A program made the position numbers and the translations under genes. A stretch of DNA of 64,000 nt from Caprimulgus europaeus. Taxonomy: Eukaryota > Chordata > Aves > Caprimulgiformes > Caprimulgidae. The DNA is taken from the NCBI GenBank assembly GCA_907165065.1, contig OU015524.1, positions 39,127,295 through 39,191,294 on the forward strand, given 5' to 3'. Shown here in pieces: positions 24,801 through 38,917 of this stretch (position 1 is the first letter of the stretch; each line of letters begins with the position of its first letter). A model generated the notes under the pieces. The model did not search any database. It was not told the DNA's origin and saw nothing but the letters and a program-made list of their open reading frames with translations.

Positions 24801-27800
24801 CAGGAGACTTTACAAGGAGTGAGGTTTTTCAAATGGAGGTTCACTGGGGTGGCGAAAATGCTGATAATGTTTTGCATTTAACAAGGAAGAGTCAGACTGT
24901 ATTTAACACAAACTACTTTTACTTTAATATTACTTAGTTACCATGACACCTAGAGCTTAACTGCAACCTCCAGCTTCCTGCTGTCCAAAAAAAAAAGATG
25001 ACCTTTGGCTGTTGCAGCCACATCCCATGTCCCTCTATAAACAAGATAGCTATTTAACACAGATCCAGTGCACTCCTCAGCACAGATGAAATCCCAATTT
25101 GCATGACATGGGCACATCCTCCCATCAAAACTCCTATGATACAGTTAGTTCAATCTTATACTTAAGAGCCCATACCATTAAATGATATATTTTACAACAA
25201 ATCATTGAATGTCTTAAGATCAGCTACTTAGAGCTTGATCCAACAGCTCATCAGACATGCAAATAATTATAGATTTCTCTACTGTAAGACTTTTTGCTCT
25301 GATTCTTCCTCCTAAGAGTTCTGCCTTATAAACCAGTATTTTTTTTTTATTATTTATTACGTATTTTCCATTGTAAGTACTACACTACATGCTTGGCCAT
25401 CCAGTATTCTCCCTCTTTAACTCAGTGTACATTCTTGCCCTAGCTTTTGAACTGAAAAGTAAAGCAAAACAAACAAACAGAACCAAAACCATACAGAGCA
25501 ACTTTACTGCCTGAAAATCTGAGAGTTACTTCTTGAGCGCAATCTCCTCAAAAACAATACCAAATAAGAACTGTATTGGTAACACTGAGAGCTTTATTAT
25601 GAAACAGGAAATCTGCCCTATTAAGCCCGTGACAATGGTTCATTCGCTTCATCAGCAAATTCCCATACAGACCTTAACTTGGTAAATGTAAGTTGATGCA
25701 CATTCCAAGCAAACTCCACCACCAAGACATGAGAGACAGAGGCTTATTTTGATCTGGCTTAGCAATCAGCTTTTCTCAGTTTGCCAATGCCCTCCTGGAT
25801 GAAGTAATCCATGGAAGGAATAGTTAGTACTCTATCTACATCAAAAGTAATCAGCATATTGAGTCTGAAATAGTATTGACCAAGCCGGCTTCTTGCTCAT
25901 CTACTTTGTACTGATGTATTTTTTAAGCAGAAAAGCAAACAGAGGAAAAAAATATTACAGGAGGAGAAATTATATGATCAGAAGCATTCAGGATACCAAA
26001 TATCTACCTTGAGTGATCTTAACCCTTGAACAATAGTTGCGGATTCTAGTCTGCAGTGCTCCTTTAGTATGAGTGGCATAGCCTGCAAATTTAATTTACT
26101 GGCTACTACTTCATCATCAAACTTTTTTCCAAAAGGTAAGGCCTCTACCTTGTTACAAAAACACAAAAGCTATCATAACTCACCTACCTCAATACCCTCA
26201 ATGTTTTCTGATGGCCATTCAAGATCATGCCTTCTCTCTTATTCCTTCCCAAGGAAGCTACAGGCAGGATAGCCATCCTAGGATGTAAGTCTGCTCATCC
26301 TCCATACCCCAGAGCTCCTCCAGTGAAGCAGACTCCCCATGGGAAGACCCCTGCAAGGCTGTGAGCTCTCTCTTGTGAGTATGGCAGCAAAGCACCACCA
26401 GCTAGACCCAAATACACCTCTTATTCATGAAGCTCCATCAGCTAAGTCTCTGAAGACAGAAGAGCAGAGTAAGGTTTCTCAGCTGGCATATTCCCATACT
26501 TATTTTGCAAATGAAAAATAGGAACAGCCTCTAGCAAAGAGAGGTTCTGCTCTCAATTTTGTGTCCCTAGGCATTTCAGCAATGGAAGAAGATACTGAGT
26601 AGCAACATAATAAAACTGCTTCTTTTCTCATCAAGGAGACGACAACAACATGGCAATCTGTGGGAAAGTTGAGGCTGCCTCTAGCTTTCAGAAGTTTTTT
26701 TAAATCTACTTTAATAAGATTATTAATTCTCTTAATTACCTGTATATCCTGCTTCTGCATTATAAAGCTGTGCAGATGGAAATTAACTGGGATTTTTCCT
26801 ACTGTGACTTTTATTTGCTATCAGATTAGTACCATTTTATAAAAGTTCTTTTGAATTTTCTTTTGTGTGGCTCAGTTAAAGTTGATTTCATATATTCAGA
26901 TTCAGCTAATTCAGATTCTACACTTAAATCCCTTGTTGCATCACCCACCTTTTAAGAACTCAGTGGCCAGGCTAATTGTGCTCAAATAACTAGTGCAGCA
27001 ATGAAGTGTGTGGGGACTATGAAAGATGAGCACATCCGACTTCTGTCTGTCCATACACATGGAGCAGCAGCTAAACGAGGTGAGTGAACTTTTGAAGCCA
27101 AGGCACAAGTCTTTCTAGTTCGCTGTGTGCAGGAGTAATACATTTGTTATGAAAGCAAACTTTCATTTCTTTGATCAGTTACTAACCTGCCAGTGATATC
27201 AAGACATCATATGAAGTTCAAATCTTACTGTAGTTGTTTCCCTATCACAAACAGCAATCTGTAAGCCATTGACCTTTCCCTTGTCAGTTGACAAGAACAG
27301 CTCTAGAAGCTACCAGAGTGTGTCAGCACATAGGCTTAACTTAAATAGCATTATTGACCCAGAAAGCAACCTCTTTCTATAGCTAGTAAGAGAATAAGCA
27401 ATAAAAAACCACCATCAGTTTTTCCACACATAGGTGTATGAACCAGATCATCAGTCTTTATTTAAAAGAAGTATGATCAATTGGGGAAAGATAACTACCT
27501 TATTTCCAGTACAAAAAAGATTGACAGGCTTAGAGATTCCTGCAATGATTACATAAGAATGTGGCATAACACAAATTCAGCCCACACACACAGTCACCTC
27601 AAGATCTGACTTTGAGGGGCAAAATCAGTACATGTTTGACATGTGTTCCAGCTGCTCATGGAAAAGTGCATGGGTTTGACTCCCAGGGATCTACTCAATA
27701 TCTTGAATACATTTAGAAAGTGGTATGATTCTAGTGGCTTTCCCATCAGAAACAAATTATTAAAATCAGCTTTTCTATAAACTGCTGCCAAAGATTAAAT

Positions 27801-30800
27801 TATAGTATGCTAGCAGACACCACAATAATACAAACTGTTTCCTCTGTGTGTTAGGTGACAAGACTATCAGTAATGTATCTTATAAAGGAGGGAAACAGAG
27901 GACTTGAATCTTGTATCTGAGGCATGAACTTTCAAACAGACAGAAAAGAGTTGCTTGCATAGAAGACTCAACTCATTTAGAAGCCAGGCTTAATTTGGAC
28001 CAAGCAATACATAAGTCCGTGAAATTTAAGATTTCTCAGTCTCTCCCAACTTTCTCAATTCATCAAATATTCTAAGTTCAAAGATTTATTCTGTAGTATC
28101 CTTTTCCATTTGCTTTCCTAAATCATCTCCACAGAGAAGTACATTTTAAAAAACTGATTAAATAAAAGTTAACCTCTGACACCAATGATCATTAACACTG
28201 CTTAAGCAGCTTTATCTTTTGCTGCCTCTATGAAATATTAACCAGTCATCATCTGAAAGGATTCTGAGGAGAGTTTTGTATATCCTGATCCATCCTGTAG
28301 TGGAATAAAACTTAAAGTGCATATTTGAATGCTTTGTTAAATTTGCACCTCTCAAGACAGATCTAAAGTTCCAAGTGCTCTCAGCGCTTCTGAAAATGCA
28401 CTGAAACCTACAGGAAGCAAAGAAAACTTTAAAAAAGGAACACTGTGTTCAGATCTTCCTGTATAGCCATTATATTGATGTGTCCCTTCCTTGTATTTCA
28501 CTTCAGCTTTACCAATGCTACAACACATCTTCTGGTACATTACCTGCATTCCAGTGAGATCTCTCATCTTAAAAGGACCAGTTTGTCTCACTCCTGAAGA
28601 AGGAGGCATCTTTTCTGCTTGGGCTAAATTCCACAAGAAGTGTTTAGAACTGCAAAGTACCTAGTCCTCTGCATGAAATTTAGTTCTGAAAATGTTGCTA
28701 TCAGCAGCTTAAATGCTCACAATGAAATTAATATCACTGCAAGTTGCACATATTCAGGTGAACCATTCAACTTATCATTTGTAATGCTGTCTAGGAGCCT
28801 GTTTGCTTTCCCAATGCTGACAAACTGACATTGTATGAGGTTATTAGGGCTCAGGCACAGAAATGAGTTGCTGTGCTGCATCATAACAGCTGACCACATT
28901 CAGTCTGTGGCAAACATAAGGTAATATGATTTATGTTACAATCACTTTTCTAGAGCTAAATCAAAGAAACCAAACCAAATTACCTTGAATTTGCTGTAAT
29001 CTAAAAACACACACTCACAGTTACCATGTTATTAGTAAACTTGCTAAAAACTTATCAAGCTGATCATATGCCTGAGTCCTAAAACTAGATTAGGCCAGGA
29101 TAGCCAAAATAGGAGCCGTCACGCAAAGTTGAAAGCAGAGCTGCTCAAAAGTTACCCTGTATCTTCAGAAGCATTCAGTGAGGGGCTAAATGTAAACGAG
29201 GGGGATTGGCTATTACTCGGTCCAAAAATGCACTGAAGATGCGCAGAGGTAAAAACAAGAGAAGCACCAACACTGTAATGTTGCAAGAAAGGCATTTTTA
29301 GGGGGCTTAATTCCAGCTGGAAAAGGCTCAGAACTGTGAGCTTTGCACTTGCCTAGGAAACGCTCTTCTTTCATTCCCACACGCTGAGATATTGATACAT
29401 TCTTCAGAAGTCAGCAGCGTATCCTTTCAATGCAAATACCTTGCAAGACCTCAACACTAGCCAACCTCTCAAGTTAAAAGCATAACCATATCATGTTCCT
29501 CTTTTCCCACAGGGAAACAGCCTTTAGCCTCAAATTCCATGCTGAAAACTTCACCTTTGCAGTGAATTGCACAAACCATGGCCTAATCCACCACCTCACA
29601 ATGTAACAGTCATGCTGAATTGCACTGCCCTTTGGCTTTGTGTAGCTGCCTTCCCCTTTCCTGTGCCTACTATTAATAGTCCCTTCCAGGTGTTCCTTCT
29701 TTCATGGTACCAACATGGAGATGTAGCAATAGCTAATTTCACAGTTACCAGTGCTAATGGGAGATGCCATTAAATTATCTCAATTCCAGAGGAGTCAGTA
29801 TGCAGTTGCTAAAGAAAAAAAATACAAAAAAACCCCCAGGCAGTTCTGCAGAAGCTATGCATCAGCAGGAGTGACCTCTCTATAATTTAACAAGGTTGGT
29901 CTTTCTAATCTCAGTCACAATACATGAACACCTGTCTTACTTTCATGTTAATAATAAAAATGTCCTGCTGAGGTTTTAAAATTATTTTATGACAGCAACA
30001 GTCACCATTTTTAACTGGAATACATGAAAAGAATTCAAAAGGTGTCAGAAGAGTCTTCAAATGAGACCACTAACTGGACAGAAAGGGTTCCTTCCTGGCC
30101 CTGAATGTCAATGCCTTAAGGCATAGGTTGATTGCCTTATTACCTTAGTTTGCATAGCTACAGCTGTTATTAGCAGTCATAAAACTCACTCAACTATAAG
30201 CTTCTGACTTGGAGGCTACTTCCTGCAATGAATTCTATAGGCTGACAGGGTGCCAAGTTATGCTATGTTGTCTTTTGTCTGCTCTAGATTTACTGCCCTC
30301 TCACCTAATGAAACCAAAAATAGGAGCAGAACCCTCAACTGAACACCAAATTGAGCTCTGTTGATGTACACTGTAAACTGTTAGCAACTGAGTCTCTGTG
30401 TTCTGGTCCCCTTCCAATGGCACAGCAAAGAGGTCAGCTTGTGAGCAGCAGGGTAGGCACTTGCTACGGCGGCTATGTCTTGCACAGCACTAAACGTATT
30501 CTCAGCTTTTTATATATACTCCTAGTTTACTTCTATTTTCCGAGCTAAATGTGGTTTTTGCATCCTCTCATTTTCTGCAACTTCTATCATATTTCCAATC
30601 CAAATTGTTTGTTTCAGTTGGCCATTTTCAATCTGCAAGTCTTGAAGGGATCCAAGCACTGTTTTCCAGGAGCTAGATGAACATCACATTAACTGAAGCT
30701 AACCTAGCATTAAATTCAAGTACACACAATTATCTTTCCCCACTATATGTAATCTGCATTTTGATCTGCAGGAAGCATCATAATCCATCTTAACTATGAC

Positions 30801-31985
30801 AGCTTTACAGTATGAAAATCATACTCCCACTTTTCACCTCAGGGCCCTTGTACACTGAGAACTTCAAGCACGCTGACTGTCCATTCTCAACTGGAATTTA
30901 TTGCACATTCACTTGCAGACTGCGTAATTAATATCAATCTTCATGTCTTCTGACCAGCTAAATAAGGTCAAACGAAGAACAAGATTTCCTCCTCACCACT
31001 GATTTTAGATGACTCTTCTTTTTAGACAACACTGAGACATAAAACTCCTTTATTTTTTCCAGATAGTGTTTAAAAGAAATCGGTGATTAGTTTGGAAGAT
31101 ATGAACTGCAGACATGCATATTTTCATAATGCACAGTTCTAAAATAGAGTGGAAGAAGCACTGGCTCTAGTCTGGCTGTGCCGCACAGCCCTTTCTGAAA
31201 ATGCAGGAGAGAAAACAATCAAACATCCATAACCTGCAGCACTAACAAATGGCAGTCATTCCTCAAAAGAGAAAACTCTTTCATATTCCATCAGTATAAA
31301 CTATCATGAGAACTTTGGGTGGACAATAATCCCTGATGAATCAAGTGGTTATTTTGCCAGTAAAACAGAACTTACATCAAACCAAGGGTAGACTCCATAG
31401 AGCTTTAACCATCTTGTATCATCTATTTCTTGTCTAGGAGAAGGGCTGTTAGAGACAGTCATATGCAAAGCCTTACACATCTTACTACCTAATGTGTTTG
31501 ACTTTGGAACACAGTCCACACAGTAAATACTGACAATTCTTTACTCATAGGTACACTTTGTGTATATTTTCAATGCAAAATGTGTTCAAAGCATGTTCTT
31601 CCAGTTTTTGTTATAAATTATTGTCTGTCTCTGTAGCACATTAATCTCAGGTAGACCTGTACTTCGTGAATCATCTAAGGCCCTTGTCATTTTCTTAATT
31701 TCTGCCTCCTTGTAGGTTTATTATTTCCTAATTTTTACCACTAACATTTGCTATTTTTTATTCTTGTTCCTTTACCTACCCTGTTGGCAACTTAAAGAGA
31801 CTGGAGAGAGCAACAAAACTCCTTGGAAAAGTTAAAAGAACTTAACAGGTAAAAGCCATAAGGTTAAGAGAGAATATCAGCTTAAGAAAATTGTCTGAAA
31901 GTATACAGTCAAGCCTTCTAGCTATATTTTTTTCTTCCTCATAAAAGTCAGCATAAATAACCTTCAAACGGCACTTGTTTACTTA

Positions 31986-32048
31986 GTTTTGGAGGGTTTA
32001 TTGGGGTTTTTCTGAGGGGTTGTTTTTGTTGTTTGGGAGTTTTTTTGG
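31986..32048 (+). repeat. G/T-rich low-complexity tract
   Basis: About 60 bases almost purely G and T on the plus strand (GGAGGG, TTGGGG, GAGGGG, TTGTTG words). It has the same strand polarity as the tracts at 3531-3611 and 43829-43978. Confidence 0.8.
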
Positions 32049-34354
32049 AAACACAGGAACAATGGATACACACTTTCTCCTACACAGGATACAATGACAA
32101 AAATGACAAAAAGTTATTGCCTCAAGGAGTTTGTACAATAAACTAAACTGTCAAAATGAACTTCCACTAGGGTCTAAAAATGAACAGTGATTAAAATTAG
32201 TGCAGGAACTGTTAGTTGATATTTTTTATAAGCAAAAAGCAAGATTACATTAACTGGCCCCTTGGGAATAAAAGAGATTTACAATAGACTTAATTAAATT
32301 CATCTAATGAAGTTCAAATATAAGAACAACAAACAGGCTCATCATCTGAAGTGGTGCCTAAACCCTAGTAAAGCATTATGAACTGTAATAAATGCCTCAT
32401 GCTCCTCTGGAAAAGCAGCAGAGGAATCTTTCCTAGAGGAAATAAAGTAAAAGAAAAAGATATTTTTGTGCATATACATGTAAATACATGCACATATAAA
32501 TAATGAAACCAGACGAAGTATGCAAAAAAAATCAGAAGTGGAATTATTTTTTAATTTTACTGAAATTAATTTAATGAACTATTAAATTTCCATATTATTT
32601 ACGCATTAAACAAAAAATTCAGGGATAATTCTCCAAATACTTCCCACCACTAAGTTGCTCTGCTCATAACGGCCACAGTGGCATTGAAACCATGTAAAAT
32701 GGGTGCATTTTACCCTGTGACACATCCAGAGGACTAGAACTCTGAAATACCTGTTCCCGCCTAGTGTCCCCCAGAGACAATGGGTTTCATGCACACAAGG
32801 TTCAGTTTTATCCAGCAGAAATAGATTATTATGAAAGTTCAAGGAAAAAAGCTTACAGTTTCAAGGCTCGATTTTCCAGCAGAATAGCATTACAGAAGGT
32901 TCCCTAAGAGAAAACAGCATTGTACAAGGATGACAGGATTTTAGTATTTACTGGAACTACTTTTATTAGGAATTAAGGCAGAGTAAAGGAAAGAGATATA
33001 TCCTGGACTCAGAAGTTTTTTGAAAAAATAAGTTTAAATGATGCTAAAACCTAAAAAACTTTCAGAGGTCAATTTAAAACCTCTGTAGTCTTGTTCTTTC
33101 CCAAGGACATGCTTCCCAGTGAGTCTCTCTAAACCAAAGCTCTTGTTTTTAAGTATTTTCTTCTCAGAAAGAACAGTAACAGCTTGTGTAAATGGTGAAG
33201 TGTATGAACTCTGAACAGTTGATAAAAATTCCAGTTCAAGCCATATTTGAAGATAAAAAACAATCAACCAGCAAGGTATTTTCAGTCAGATTCTTCTGTT
33301 TCCAAAGTTTTTCCAAACTGTTGTGAACCCTTATAATTTCTCTGTTTCGTAATCTACTCTGGTATTGATTTTTCTGGGCAGGCACAGAAAAATCTAACTT
33401 CCAAATATGAAATGCAAGATGGCCCTTTTTGTCCTGAGTATAACAGAACAGAAGGTTATTTTCTCAATTCTTTGCAAACTGCATAGCACCCATCTCAGCC
33501 ATATCCTTCTACTTGCCTCTACATCTGCTTCTTAATACATAAAGCATGGGACAATAAAGTTTGTTTCCTTCAAATGCATTGCCAGGGTTTAGTTTTGATG
33601 CTGAAACTGTTTGGGGCCCTTTTACAGAAATGGACTTTAACTTCTGCAAAATATTATACAGTTACCACTCCAGCTCTCCTTCAGCTGAGTTTACATTGTA
33701 TGTTTCCTGGGACAATTTAATTTGTCCCTACTCCATGTCCATGCAACATTTAAAAAGTCTTGGGAGCAAATTCTCTAATACCTAAGCACAAACCATTCTC
33801 TTGCTAAAGCAGAAGTTCTTTGGATTTCTATGGTACCATCTATGGATTCTCCAAAAAACTGTGAAGAGGCACCTCTACTCAATGTATTCAAATTTGGCAC
33901 AAGAATACTAGCAGTAATAGCATTAACAAAAAGTCTTTTTTTCTCATGAATTACATGAAATTGTCCAGCAGATAAAATGGGATACTGAGGAACAATCGTT
34001 TGTTTTCCAGTATTTCTGTTAAGCAATTGTAACTAATAGGTGCCCTCCCACTCTCCCACAGCCAAAAGGAAGCCAATCCATAATAAGCCTCCACTGCAAC
34101 ACTTGAAGTCATCTTTACTGTAGAACATACGAGAAATAAAGTGTATATTCTTCATATTAATTATACCATGAAATGCCTAGAGGCCACAGAACTAACAGTC
34201 CCTTGCACTAGCGACAACTGTCCCTGCTTCAGAGGCAAAGCACTGAGGGGACAGAGAGAAGAGGCAAATACTCACAATACATGATTAAAACAGTGAATGG
34301 AAAAGGAAGCATAGAAACCCACATCACTGAGCTTGGAAAAATATCATAACCTTC

Positions 34355-34990
34355 TGTCCTGGTTTTGCTAGGATAGAGTTAATTTTCTTCTTAGTAATTA
34401 GAATAGTTGTGTTTTAGTTTCAGTGTAAGACTTATTATGAGAGGAACATTGATAAAAGTACTGATGCTATTAGTTGTTGCTGGAGTTCAAGACCATCATG
34501 TTTGGCTGCTTCACAGCTGCATTAGGACAGGGAGGGAGAAGCGCAGTGAATAGCAAAGCCCAGAACTGGCATTTGGATGTGCCAATGAAATATTCCACAT
34601 CATATCACGTCATGTTTAGTGTATTATCTGGGGCTGACCTGAAAGGGGGGGATTCTCTTGGGAATCGCTCAGGCTCGCTTTTCTGGGATTGCGATTTCAG
34701 TTTTGGGGTTCCTTTTCTCTCCTCCAGGATCGTTATCAGTGGGTGGTGAGCAATTGCACTGTGTATCACTCATAGATATATAGATAGATAGATATAATTA
34801 TTACTCTTATTATTCTTATCTTAATTTTATTTTTACTCTAATTATCAAATTGTTCTTATCTCAACCTACAAGTTTCCTGACCTTTACCCCTCCAATTCTC
34901 TCCCCAATTCCCTGGGTGGGGGGGAAGGGGGCAGGAGGGGCTGCAAGTGGGTGTGTCTTGTTTGGCTGCCAGCTAAATTAAACTATCACA
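34355..34990 (+). mobile_element. Solo LTR of an avian ERVL-like retrovirus, plus strand
   Basis: A 636-base element starting TGTCCTGGTTTTGCTAGGAT and ending AAACTATCACA, with TG...CA termini. The interior matches an LTR family common in birds: TAGAGTTAATTTTCTTCTTAG near 34374, the block at 34566-34588, a CRE-like ACGTCA at 34607 followed by a degenerate TATA position near 34620, GGTGGTGAGCAATTGCACTG near 34743, an A/T-rich ATAG/TTATT region at 34770-34830, and a G-run tail at 34915-34946. Direct repeats at the borders are imperfect (ccttc before, cttac after). No internal retroviral sequence follows. It is antisense to KIF26B. The 91-codon frame at 34474-34749 lies in the LTR and is not a gene. 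Confidence 0.88.
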
Positions 34991-35354
34991 CTTACATAAC
35001 TGCACATATATAACATCTGTCCCAAGCCCCTTTCCAGAAACCTTAATCTAGCCCTAGCTATCATCACACCAGGTATCTGCATTTCACCTACTGATATAAA
35101 AGTGGGAATAAATCTTCTCTGGCAATGTTTAAAAGGATCTTTACAAAGGCCCTGAAGTGCAAGACAACATTCAGGAGAGAGTCAGCATCACTACTAAATC
35201 CTGACTGCAAATGGCACTTCCAGGCATTTAGGATGACAGAAGCAAAGACTCTTGTAATGACTGACTATGGCATAGAATAATGAAAAGTTAGTAACATGAG
35301 AACTAGATTTTTCTGTCTAAAGCACTTATTTACATTAAAGCAACTTGTTTATTT
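34991..35354. other. Short intron spacer without features
   Basis: AT-rich sequence between an LTR and a CR1 fragment; nothing was recognised. Confidence 0.5.
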
Positions 35355-35430
35355 ATAGAATCACGGAATAATTTAGGTTGAAAAGGACCTTTAGGATCAT
35401 CAAGTCCCAACCATCTAGCATTTATATCTA
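35355..35430 (-). mobile_element. CR1 LINE 3'-end fragment, minus strand
   Basis: Starts ATAGAATCACGGAATAATTT and continues GGTTGAAAAGGACCTTTAGG and ATCATCAAGTCC, which is the reverse complement of a CR1 3' terminus. Similarity fades after the CCAACCATCTAGCA block, so only the extreme 3' end is present. It is sense-oriented relative to KIF26B. Confidence 0.8.
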
Positions 35431-35693
35431 AAAATAAAATAAAATAGATAAACTTTAGGACACCCTCTGATCTTATAATTTGTCAAGGAGGCCTGGTGGC
35501 CAGGAACCCTTAGCTATGTCACCTGAAAAGTAGCTGGTTATATTATTTGCAGAACAGGACAAAAAATGACAGCTTTGGTTTACATTACTTCAAAGCAAAA
35601 AAAAAAAAAAATTAAAAAAATCAGAAATCTTTCACTAGTTTGCAAACTAAGCTTCAGTTAAACCTGCCTAACATTGCAAGATTCTGCAATTGC

Positions 35694-36041
35694 AAGACCT
35701 TATTGAGGCCTTTCAATACCTAAAGGGGGCCTACAAGAAAGAAAAAGACAGACTTTTTAGCAGGGCCTGTTGCAATAGGACATGGGGAAGTGTCATTAAA
35801 CTAAAAGAGGATAGATTTAGACTAGATATAAAGAAGAAATTTTTTACAGTGAGGGTGGCAAAACACTGGAACAGGTTGCCCAGAGAGGTGGTAGAAGCCC
35901 CATCCCTGGAAACATTCAGAGTCAGGCTGAACAGGGCTCTGAGCCACCCGATCTAGTTGAAGATGTCCCTGCTCACTGCAGGGGGATTGGACTAGATGAC
36001 CCTATAAAGGTTCCTTCCAACCCAAACCATTCTATGATTCT
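35694..36041 (+). mobile_element. CR1 LINE fragment (3' end with ORF2 C-terminus), plus strand
   Basis: The best preserved CR1 in the window. A largely intact 88-codon frame (35690-35956) carries the C-terminal end of CR1 ORF2, with signature residues AFQYLKGAYK, FFTVRVAKHWNRLPREVVEA and a SLETFRVRLNRAL tail. It is followed by the typical 3' UTR: TGTCCCTGCTCACTGCAGGG, GGACTAGATGACC, TTCCTTCCAACCCAAACCAT and a final TTCTATGATTC at 36030-36040. The 5' truncation is at about 35694. A CR1 end in the opposite orientation lies 260 bases to the left. Confidence 0.93.
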
Positions 36042-38917
36042 TCACAATGACTTTCACAGAAGCTGGTTCAAATGTAGACAAAGCTTTCTGAGCACATTTT
36101 CCCTGCCAGTCCAGTCTGTGATCATCGCCATGATATACCTGTACGGTACAATTGAGAATTGTGTCACATCCATTTTTCCCTGCTTCACATTGGCAGTGAA
36201 CTTCACACAAAATCTTCAGGTATCAGAGAGACTGACCAATTAAGAACTGATGATAACTTATTACTATACATTTTCTTCTGATATGTTCTCTATAATTTCT
36301 TTATCAACGCTTGAGTTAATTTCCCATCTCCTGTGTTTCACTGCAGTAACTGAGAAAATAAACAAGAATAAAACAGAGGTGATCATGCTTATGGTTTGTC
36401 TTAACATCCAGCAACACTGCCTAGCTCCAACAGCCTAAAACCTGTCAGGAAGAAAAGCAATAACAAACCTATCAGCTGTCTCTTACAGGAAGAAAAAATA
36501 TCACTCTATATGCTTAAAAATGGAAATATTTTTCAAAACTAGGCTTAAACTCTGCTTTTAGCAATAGCCTTGACTTCCTTGCAAAGTAACAGGTAGTGCA
36601 GTAAAAGGTGTATAGAAATTGCAGAACTCACATTGCAAGTGTGTTTTATAATTATCCAGTGACACCAAGCTGCACTCAGTGTAGATCAATGCAGCCACAA
36701 TAAAGTTAGGGAAGCAGAAGTTATTTCATTGAGCATAGTTCCAACCTTTAATTCTTTTTCTGTCTTTCCCATTAGCCAAAAGCCCCTGCATAAACTTAGC
36801 CAGCTATTTAATAAACACATACATATTTCACTTTCACAAATTCAAAAACAATTGAACAATTTGAAGTAAAGCATAACAGACACATGTATTTGGTTCCAAG
36901 AGCTGTCACAACAGAAACACTTCACTTGCACTCCCACCCACACAACTGTTAGATTGCACTGGTTGCTCCTTAGTCACCTGACATTCACATCTCTCAGTCA
37001 GACGAGACTTCTTTGGCATATAAAACCAAAGTCCTCAGATACCTTAATGGCATAAGCGATGGTGTCTCTTGTGCTACCATAAAAGCAAGAGCTACAGATG
37101 CTCCTGTTGAGATTTACTAGTGACATTAAGCACAATGAGCACCAACCAACCCCTTGGAATATGAGAGCTCATTACCTTCCCTTCCACTTCAACCTTTGGA
37201 GCAGTTCTGAATTCAGCCAGAGAGGTTAGGTGGGATTGAAAGGTGAAGTGCAATTTCATTTCTCCTCAGAGCAGTTTGTAGATTTAAAAGATGGTTTCAT
37301 TAGCTGGGAGGGGCTTTTTCTCCCCCTTGCACAGATGTCATTCTTCCTCATTCTTCATAAAATATAGCTAGGCACACTCAAAGTTCAAAAACTGCTGGAC
37401 AATCAGCCTTCTGCTTTCATTTGTCAAGAGGAGTAGTTTCAACAAACTTTTCAGTGTGGGGTCAGACCAGAGGTGTTTGGAAAAAGAAAGCTTCCCCATC
37501 CACCAGCCCAAAGGGAAGTTGAGCCCACTTGGAGTGCAAGACATCATATTCACTCCAACCACAGCTATTCTCACACTCTGTCTGATCAGATCTTATAGGG
37601 TTGATATCGGTCTCATTCTTATCTGTATTACACTTATGTAGCCATGTCAACCTCAAAGCAATTATCCTAGAGTGAGACAGAAGATACTCTGGCCTCAAGT
37701 GTATTTTATCTGACAACACCCACCTCTCAAGTTCTCAATGCTTTGGAATATAAGGGAACCACCAAACACTTTAAATCAAATCCCCTGAATTAAAGAGACC
37801 TGTCCCAACAGAGAACTTGATGCTCCATTTCTAATGCCATTTCAGAAATGCTTTAGAGAAAAGAAAACAATGGTTTTACACGATAGCTGTATGGAATCAG
37901 CTTCTAGCTATTTATTCCTTACTTCCCAGATGCACAACATAGCTTCAGAGAAAAAGGCTTTGTCAATTTTTTTTTTTGCACAATAATACAATTCTACATA
38001 TTTAAAAGCCCAAATCTTTTTCTAAGAAAAATCAAAGGTTAGAACAGGATTTTGCAAAAAGCTAACAAAGAAAAAAAATTATTATGTTCCTAAATCTGAT
38101 CTTATTTCTATGTCCCATCTATGTAAAACAATGTGAGAAACAAATGTCTCAGTCAAGGAGACAATATATTGTTTTGCATCTTCTTTGAGTGGTACACTTT
38201 GGGTATCTAAAGGGAAATTCCTAAAAATTTGCTTTCTAACTCTTTTGTCATCCCCTCCTTCCCTTCCATATCTCAGTTAGAATGAGTTACTCTTGGTTTT
38301 GTACATGTCTGTTTTCTCTCTTCTTGCAACAAATCTTGAACAACAGCGAGATACAGGAGAAATATCAGCCACAAAACTGAATCTTTATACAGCTTTAAAG
38401 ACCAATGTGTTTCTTATACGAATGGTTTGACCCAAGAGAGTTTTTAGAAGCCATTAATCTTCACATGTTTAAGTGAAAAATTAAAAAAAAAAAAACCCAA
38501 AACGTAAGTGTATAACATTTACATTCAACTGTGGCATGTTGTTGAAACTGTTGGAAAAGAACTCTTCACTAATCTCTTTATCACAGGCCTCCATCCAAAG
38601 CACAGCACCAGTCATCTGGTGTTTATCCTTCACCAGGTTCAGGCTCTAACCTAGGCTGTCTCTCCACCTGCCACTCAAGAGCCACTTTCAGAATAGAGGG
38701 ACAAAGAGTCTAAGAGCTGACTAATTACATCAGTACCCTTCTCCTAGTCATCCCAGTTACACCTGTGTGCTTCAGTGGTAGTTTCAGGAATTCTAGTCCT
38801 TACCTATATATCTTCTCCATAGAACATAAGACACCAATTGCCTTATATCATATGAAAATTTATCTTTTTCTTTTTTTAAATCCAAGTATCAGAAAGATTT
38901 TTTTTTATTGCCCAGAT
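36042..38917. other. AT-rich intron sequence without recognised features
   Basis: No exon or identifiable repeat was seen. There are short T-rich and A-rich runs near 37967-37978 and 38488-38501. Confidence 0.5.

Larger units (their letters stand above)
19866..34354. other. AT-rich intron sequence, largely unannotatable
   Basis: Fourteen kilobases between two solo LTRs. I recognise no exon and no clear transposon. There is a short GA microsatellite (20195-20211), a T-rich run (21797-21825), a non-repeat segment with clustered CpG at 29090-29400, and the G/T tract at 31986-32048. Open frames are all under 95 codons. Confidence 0.5.
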
